Origin: Casuarina equisetifolia | Lineage: Eukaryota; Streptophyta; Magnoliopsida; Fagales; Casuarinaceae | DNA length: 64,000 nucleotides | Direction: 5' to 3' | Assembly (NCBI GenBank): GCA_028551475.1 | Contig: CM052356.1 | Location: 21,975,884-22,039,883 of the forward strand | Shown here: in pieces, positions 56,869 through 64,000 of the stretch | How positions within the stretch are numbered: position 1 is the stretch's first letter | How the letters are laid out: the number at the start of each line of letters is the position of its first letter | The notes under the pieces: model-generated | Seen by the model: the letters and a program-made list of their open reading frames with translations, nothing else | Databases searched by the model: none | What the model was told of the DNA's origin: nothing | Translations under genes and position numbers: made by a program

Positions 56869-58906
56869 ATGGCTAAGAAAACTGCCACGGAGAACCAGTT
56901 TTCCCCCCACGAAGTTTTCGATGTCCCCGGGGATATACTCCCACGAGGAAGCTCCAACCGCTTCAACGACGATGGCCATCTCAAAAGAATTGGTAAATCA
57001 TAATTTTAGTTTATCTTACTTGATAACCGGGCTACTCTTTAGAATTGCTATCTTCTTTGAAACTCGCCAAACCCTAGGTTGGTTTTTGCTTTAGCCGGAA
57101 GAAGTGCCCCCCTAGATACTAGCCAAAGCTGGTTTAGTGCATCATGTATTTACTACTTCGTTTCTATTTCTAACTCCTTATCTTCTTATGTAGCTTCTCA
57201 ACCAGGGACGCTTGGCACTGCAAGTGTTCACATAATAATAGCCGTGCTTGCGTCTGATATCCAGTCTTTGGATTGGACCATGGCTCAGCTGGGATGGGTT
57301 GCTGGTCCCGTCGTGATGCTCTTGTTCTCCTTTGTGATTTACTCCACTACTACCCTCCTCGCTGCCTGTTATCGTCGTGGGGACCCTATCACGGGCAGGA
57401 GAAACTATATGCTTGCGGATGCAGTTCGAACCAACCTAGTTAAAATGTTCTACGTTTTAACGTTCTATACTTCGATTTATTGTATTCTTTTGGTGTCAAT
57501 CTCTAGGTGGAGCAAAGTTCGTGGTACGTGGGTTTGTTCAGTTCTTCAACCTTTTTGGAGTAGCAACCGCTTGCACAATAGCATCAACTATAAGCACGAT
57601 GTAAGTTTGAGATCATATATTCGTAGCATTTGATCACCGCTATACTATGCTTGGAGATTAATGGAGATAATGGTCTTTGGTCATAATCAAATAGGGAAAT
57701 CGAAAGGTCGACCTCCTACCGCATCACTCACGGCAAAGATGCAGGTCCTAGGAGCATCAACCCATATGTGATTGCGTTTGGAGTTGCACAGATAACTCTT
57801 TCGCAAATTCCCGACTTGGATCAATCGTGGTTGCTTTCTGTCGTTGCTACTGTTATGTCCATCATCAATTCGACAATTGGTCTTGCACTTGCCGTTGCGA
57901 AAGTTGCTGGTCCCCGGCACCTGTTGCTTCTTTTTCCCTATCAGTCTTCCGTTTTTCTGGATCTTGACTAGTTTTTCAGTACTAAAATTGGTTGCGGCGA
58001 AACTGACTTGTGTAATATTTTTCGTTTGCTTATTTTCCAGTAACTAGAAACATCACTGGAAGTCTAACAGGTATAAGCATTGGCACTGGGACTCAAACCC
58101 AAAAGATGTTGAGGAGCTTCCAAGCACTGGGAAACATAGCTTTTGGATTCTCTTACTCCATCACTTTTATCGAAATTCAGGCATAGATTTATGAACGAAA
58201 CTTGTAGTTAAAAACGAGAGTTGAGGGAACATATGTATGTTAAACTAACTAATATAATGTATAACAGGAGACGCACAGATCCCCACTATCAGACGTCAAG
58301 ATCATGAAGAGGGCCTCTTTCCTTAGCGTTGCGGTCATAACCCTTCTCAACATGCTTTGCGGCTGCATGGACTACGCTGCTTTTGGAGATAACTCCCCTC
58401 TCTCCGGCTCCTCTCACCCATATTGGCTGCTTGATGTAGCGAATTTTGCCCTTGTAATCCACCTTCTTAGCGCATACCAAGTTTGTTGCCAGCCCCTATT
58501 CGCCTTCATCGAGAAAAACATATCAACAAGATTCCCGGATAGTGAATTTATCACCAAGGACGTCCTAATCCCGAACCCTTTTTCCTGCCCCTATAAACTC
58601 AACCTCTTCAGGTTGGTTTGGAGGACAACTTTCGTAATTACAACCACTGTGATATCAATGCTTGTACCGTTCATTAACGACGTGGTTGGACTAGTGGGAG
58701 CTTTGGGGTTTTGGCCTCTCACAGTTTATTTCCCTGTGGAGATGTTTATAGTGCAAAAGAAGATACAAAAATGGAGCCCAAGATGGCTTCGCCTTCAAAT
58801 CCTGAGTATGGCGTGCCTCATCGTTACCATAGCGGCTGCTGCTGGCTCCGTTGCCGGAGTCGTTCATGATCTCAAGTCTTACAAGCTTTTCAAGACCACC
58901 TACTAG
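56869..58906 (+). pseudogene. AAP copy F: nearly intact permease, broken intron 2 donor
   Basis: Exons: 56869-56992, 57206-57439, 57507-57600, 57695-57909, 58041-58180, 58268-58906. Joined they give 1446 bp, 481 codons plus stop, with no internal stop, the normal AAP length. The protein starts MAKKTATENQ and has FNDDGHLKRIG, AQLGWVAGPVVML, SQIPDLDQSWLL, SLTGISIGTGTQTQK, MLCGCMDYAAFGD, QVCCQPLFAFIEKN, GALGFWPLTVYFPVE and the end DLKSYKLFKTTY. AAPs import amino acids with protons at the plasma membrane. Two oddities: the base after exon 2 is T (CCTAGTTAAAA where paralogues have CCTAGGTAAAA), so the donor GT is TT, and shifting the cut by one base would break the frame. Intron 5 has a GC donor. 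If either allele or annotation differs, this could be the one working copy. Confidence 0.88.
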
Positions 58907-59300
58907 GTAAGTTGAAGAAGCCACCGAGCGGCATTCGTGTTTCACATGTACTTTATCAGAATTGGTACCTACGACACGATCGAAAGTCAGTGCTTTGTTA
59001 AATTATGGGCGTCCGTGTTTCACATGTACCTTACAAGAATCGGTACCTTCATCACGGTCGAACTCTGTACTTTTTTGAATTATGACAATAATGATTATAT
59101 TTGGTGGTGTGAATCGGTGACCAGAACTTGTATGTCTAACCCAGGGTCGGTGGAGTGAACATGATATAAACTAGAATTGTAAAGAAGAAAAGTAAAACAA
59201 AGATTTAAGAAATATTTCTTGAACCATATTAAATGTAGTATTCTCGTATGATTGATATGTACAGTCCGATCCATGTTTTCTCCTCAATATAATCTTTGTT
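58907..59300. repeat. 3' flank of AAP copy F
   Basis: 58910-59150 matches the flanks of copies B and E, then 59165-59290 matches 35120-35260. Non-coding; probably contains the 3' UTR. Confidence 0.6.
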
Positions 59301-61887
59301 TGGCCTTGATGGATTGCATTAAAAAGCAAAGAATTCGATGTAACTTAGTTACAAGCATGAACCTTTTTATGAGAATTTCCTGTTTTGATTCGATGGTCCC
59401 TACACTTCAATTACGGACTTTATGAAACCCTAGACTTATGCACGGGCTCCACGTTAGTAGGTCTAAAAGGCCAACATTTCTTCAATTCAAACTTTATTAT
59501 AAGGTTGCAATCAGATGTAATAAATTCAATATTAACTTTGATACTATGTTAAAAATTCTAATATTTCTTTGTAACCCAAGCCCAATCTTTCACTGACAAA
59601 AAACTAGTCTATTTATATGATTGGATTAAAATGCACAAAGAAAAACTGATGACATATGAAAGGTCTTAAGTCCTCTCTTTTTAAAAGGCCCCATTAACAA
59701 GGCTTCATTAAAGTCTTTTTAAAAGGCTTCATTAAGCGCGTTACATACACTCATTCTCAATTCCAGATTCTATTTTTTAATACTCCCCATGTCCTTCCGC
59801 CACATAATGATTTTGCTTTTGACGTAAGAGAGGAGCCCTACAGATTGCCAAAGGGAAAATTTTAAAATAAAATAGGACTTCCATTTCAGTGGAAAAGAAA
59901 AAGATAAAATTCGAACTTTTAAGGTACTAAGGAAAGATTGAAGTGCCTTCCTTTCCTGGGTCGCTGGGAACCAAAGAGGAATACTAGGATTGGCTTGTCC
60001 ATTAATCAATGATGACAAGTTCTGCACCTGCTGATGATAGAAGACCACGCGTAGGGCGCATAGAAAGAAACATTTTGATTTTTATTTAACAAGTATCATC
60101 TCAGCGGCATATGCACCCTCTGGACAGAACATGTTCGTTGACTGAATAGGCCTAATGTAATGCCTTCTTCCACCCTAGTTTGTCCACAACATCTGTGGCT
60201 TTTCTAAGAATGGGAATGCATTCATCGATTCCTAATGTCAAAGAAATGGTCGAAAATGAAAGAATATCCATGTATAACCCAGAAAGAAGTCAGACAACTC
60301 TTCTTTCTTTGCCACTGTAGGAACTACCTCCTTGAACATCCCTGCAGGTAGAGAAGTGAATGTGTCTTCAACAGATGATTGCTCGCCATCTTCCTCCTAC
60401 CGTATTTTGAGAGTTGCAGAGCTGTAGCGCTACTGGGAAAGCACATCCATCTTCCTCCCCAGAGGAGAAACTTTTGATTGCTCACCAATGTGGCCCGAAA
60501 ACAATACCGGAACAAATCATAGTTCCTTCGCTCTTAACTTTTTCCAAGCTTCCTGTTTTGGGTCAGACCAAACGAAGAATGACAACAAGCACATAACTAG
60601 CAGCATTAATAGTCGTCAAATTCAAATAAAATAAAAAGTACTATAATCTTCTATGTTTAATCCAACCAAAAATGAATTATTTTAAGATCAGATCACATCT
60701 AAGATATTGCAACCCCAGGATACTGCAACAAGAGAATCATGTTCAGATCATGTGATGACCGGTTAAAAAATAATTTCCCAATTTTTTGGCTGGGGTAGGT
60801 GGAAACAAAAGCATCAATATTGCCAGTCAAAAAATTATGTTTTGTCATTTAGTAACCAAAAATCAACTTCCCAAATTGACATGAAAAAATAGGAACAAAT
60901 TGTAAAATAAGAGATGACTGAGATTGATAATAACAAGCAAATAATATACCCCCTACCTGCTAGCCCTTTTGTTAGCTGTACAACAGAGTTTGAAACCAAC
61001 TTAATTCAGACGTTGTACTCACTGACCAAGAACTAAATGATCCTTAACGAAATTGCTTTCCAGTAGAAATGACAAATAAATTCGGTTTCAACAAAAAATG
61101 ATGAATTAGCAACCCAAAAGGAACCACAATTGTTGAACAATTTTTAATCCTCCCTTAAAACACAAATCATTTAACAACACTAAACACTCATCGGAAAGCA
61201 TATCTTGACACTCAATGAAAACATTATGATCTTGTTCTTGGAAGAGAATGAACACAAATATTTGTCACCTGCCATCGAGCACCCAGGGTACACACAATAT
61301 GATGGTGGAATCTTTCCTTTCAAAGACTACGGTTAAGACCACCTCAGACATCTGAACATATTATCAAGGGGTTGAATTACGTGAAGTATTATGGATTCAT
61401 ATATTCGGCATGAATTGTTTTAAAACCAGAATTAACCAGAGGGACATCCATAGACAGTAGCAACACTTTCCAATAACAAATTGCATCTTGAATTTGGACC
61501 TCCTTTCTTGGGTCTTAAAAGTTATGGAACATCCTTCAAGGGCAAGGAGAAAGATCACAATTTATATCATAGATTAAGGTGATTAGTGTGAAAATATTGG
61601 TTGCAAGTTCTAGTGCAATAACCAGGATGAGAATACCACCATTCGCTAATAAGCAAAAGACAAAATACACCCACACACATACATTGATGGAGTTAAAGTT
61701 TTCCCCATATATGTGTACCGGTTTACCTAACATTTGTTCAGAGAAATTTATCCATTTTTTCCTCTTTTTTAAAATATTTTTAACGTTTGTCAACTGCATT
61801 AAGTATCAAAACACATGCATCTTTAGATGAAATTTCAATTACAGAGATCTTCTCTTTCTCTGAAATTTACATAGTATACAAAGGTAC
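59301..61887. other. Region beyond the auxilin-like pseudogene, no exon recognised
   Basis: 60955-61340 resembles 21870-22200, and parts near 60500-60900 resemble 2450-2700 and 23850-24060, so this is the source-like copy of the non-coding DNA dispersed with the AAP units. The final auxilin exon (the residues after FDILK) should lie here on the - strand, but I could not find it. Confidence 0.45.
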
Positions 61888-64000
61888 CTTTAGGATATCA
61901 AACACCTTCTTTGCAGTATATTTTTGCTTGAGACTGGCACCTTTCTGTTAAACCTTATCAGGATGGATGCACAACGTTGCCTTTCTATAAGCCTTTTTTA
62001 ACTGAGGCAGAGGTAATCATGTCTATCAGTGACACTGGCTGCCAACCACATTCAGGCCAAAGCACCCCGTTTATCATTCCAAGGACAACTGATTCAGCTA
62101 TCTACAGAAAAAGAAGAAGGAAATTTTGAATTTAGCAGTATCAAATACTGAAGTAGCCTGGATTTAGGAGTTAAAGAGGTCACCATCACGAAAACCAGAA
62201 ATAACTGATGATTTGCTCCCAAGAAAATGAGCATTCTGTGCATTGAGAGTCCTCTTTTTCTGAACTTTAATTAAAAAAGGGCTTTTGACCTAGCCTTCTG
62301 AAATCCAATTCCACCAAATAAACTTAATATCATAACTTTCACTTACAGAAATTTTAATTCTCAGACTTTTTCAGTGGCTAGAATATCACTAGGATGTTCG
62401 AAACCAGCTTGCTAAGTAGTAAACATTACCCACAGTATTGCAAGAAAAGGAAGAAGTGAGAAATTAAACTTTAATAATTTATCTATTGACTCATTTGACA
62501 AGTTAGAAGAGAAAAAGGGAATAAAATGTTTAGAAATAGGAACATACATTTTGCAATGATGACAACAAAGCACGCATATTGCCTTCCCTCACTGCTGCCC
62601 AGTGCTTTACTTCTACATTCACACTCTCAGCGATCCTCTGCACATGAAATGAGTTAAGATACTAAGTAGCCATGTTGTGGAATAAAATCATACTGCTGTC
62701 GAGGGTAAAAAGGATCAAAATAGATACGAATGTTTGTAATTAAATGCCAGCCCAACCTAAGCCAAAGAACAAACTGTGTGGAAATAAAGAAAAGTGAGAA
62801 TACCTAAGATTGGATAAAAGAAATAAAAAACAAGTAATTTTGAAATCAGTGTACAAAAGATCATAAGTCAATGCATTAGGATACAATCCAATACAACAAC
62901 CACTTACGTGTCTCTCTTCTTGCTCATTCTGAGTTTGGAGGTCGCGCTTGTTCATATCAGCCGCTACTTGTGCCTGAAAATACAACCCCGTAAATTGTCA
63001 AACCACTAGTAAAAAAAGGTGTTTACTAGTATAATCTCAAACTCAACATTCGATAGAGTCAGAGTCGATCAGCAAAGAAATAGGCTTTGTTCTGTAAATC
63101 TAATACCAAGGCCATGTAGCTTAGCCTGGAAGCTTAAAGGCGGGTTAAGCGAACTGCCTGTAGATCAACAAATGCTAGTGAATTTTCCTAGATTTGATTG
63201 CTAAAGCGAACAAGGGATAGAATGTTACAAAAGCCCCCAAGCTTCACATTTTTTCCAACTAATAATTCAGTAAACGGAAATTGTTGAACCAATGTTCTAA
63301 ATAAATAGAGATTAAAGATTATCATAACTGTTCCCCTTAGGATCTAATTACTACCTTTTTGGCTATCCTATGTCTTTTGGCTTGCAAACTCTCCTTCACC
63401 TTTATATCAATATAATTTCAACATTCATCATATCAAGAACAGAGAGAAAACTAGGCCATCCCTCCAAGAATATTGGCAGTCACACAAAGAAGTGGGGAAG
63501 TAGAGAAAGGATAAGGGTGAAAAAACACACCGCTCGCTCCAGCGTCCTTTGGTGACGTCACAATCGGGTTCTTCGTCTTTCTTCACTTTCCCCTTCAAAT
63601 TCCTGAAATTCTTCAACTAACGGAGCACCATTCACAAGGGAACATCATTAAAGAAACTAGCTTTAGAAGACATATCAAAGAATAACTACTAGTGGAAATG
63701 AGAATCACATTTCAACAAGAAATTACCGCCAAAAATCGAATAAAGGTCATCAATCATAAATGAATTTGAAGGAGACTTCTTTATACCAGCTGAAGTCTCA
63801 GAAGGTGTCCTCTAGGGAACTTCAGGACCTCACTTGTGAAGTGGAGCATCAAACATCGGGTCCTAAAATGTAAGTGAGAAAGTAAATATGTGATCTGATT
63901 GGTCCTAAAAGCTGGCCGTAATCGTTGAGTTGGTGATTCTTTCCAAAGTTGCAGCCCTTGATCTTGGCACGCTACTTGACCTAGAACCCGTACGGAAAAA
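61888..64000 (-). pseudogene. Auxilin-like J-domain gene, decayed, runs off the window
   Basis: Plant auxilin-related proteins recruit Hsc70 to uncoat clathrin vesicles. On the - strand the exons in order are: about 64000-63910 (GSRSSSVPRSRAATLER); about 63620-63533 (FEGESEERRRTRL then TGA at 63558-63560, RHQRTLERA); about 63410-63365 (KESLQAKRHRIAKK, weak); 62973-62908 (AQVAADMNKRDLQ... EERH); 62637-62548 (RIAESVNVEVKHWAAVREGN...); about 62065-61888 ([11 protein letters not shown], then the J-domain with [13 protein letters not shown]). The HPD motif is kept. The J-domain has an extra A (T-run 61994-61999) and a stop at 61948-61950, and its exon acceptor is not evident. The C-terminal exon was not found. 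Pseudogene, 5' end outside the window. Confidence 0.85.

Noticed and set aside
57079-57633. Single 184-codon frame across AAP copy F exons 2-3
   Set aside because: It reads through introns 1 to 3 by chance; the real exons inside it are fixed by paralogue comparison.
1-64000. A novel defence, biosynthetic or other multi-gene system
   Set aside because: All recognised coding sequence is AAP, auxilin-like or LTR retrotransposon, mostly decayed; nothing supports a cooperating gene system.

Overview
This window is eukaryotic nuclear DNA from a flowering plant, most likely a eudicot and plausibly a woody one. The evidence is AT-rich intergenic DNA, genes with short GT-AG introns, plant amino acid permease (AAP) and plant auxilin-like sequences, and plant LTR retrotransposons primed by initiator-Met tRNA. 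The species cannot be named from the sequence. There is no operon, CRISPR array or phage, and I found no rRNA or tRNA gene.

The core is a tandem cluster of six AAP paralogues on the + strand, called A to F here (A 10548-12707, B 25583-33025, C 37656-38363, D 41208-48898, E 50817-53098, F 56869-58906). They share a six-exon plan with exons of 124, 234, 94, 215, 140 and about 630-639 bp. Every copy carries at least one visible lesion. A has one missing base in exon 6. B is split by a retrotransposon and an inversion and has a stop in exon 6. C is frameshifted and lacks exons 4-6. D has stops, a frameshift and a retrotransposon, and ends in exon 5. E lacks its start and has stops and deletions. 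F is fully open over 481 codons, but its intron 2 donor reads TT instead of GT. All copies also share an altered first transmembrane segment: the glycines of the usual AAP motif GSGVLSLAWA are gone (ASDIQPLDWA in A).

A second family, auxilin-like J-domain sequence on the - strand, was duplicated with the AAP genes. A large decayed copy lies at 61888-64000 and runs off the window. A fragment at 38414-39460 is joined to AAP copy C, and non-coding pieces lie between the other copies. The intergenic blocks 0.9-4.7, 22.3-25.1 and 39.5-40.7 kb, and likewise 33.0-33.9, 53.1-53.9 and 58.9-59.3 kb, are visibly related to each other. This points to repeated segmental duplication of an AAP plus auxilin-like unit.

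LTR elements riddle the cluster: copia-1 (4719-10277, CTCCT target duplication), a chromodomain Ty3/gypsy element (15191-20530, - strand), copia-2 (inserted at the exon 2 donor of copy B and then cut by an inversion), and copia-3 (41991-48468, - strand, in intron 3 of copy D, itself holding a nested solo LTR at 46268-47565). There are also three more solo LTR candidates (13716-14370, 36248-36628, 52108-52510) and a 354-bp TRIM-like miniature element (24261-24614). None of the autonomous elements has intact reading frames.

The window therefore looks like a decaying tandem transporter cluster rather than a working gene system. Its most unusual features are the divergent AAP subfamily and the inversion that used a retrotransposon as one breakpoint.
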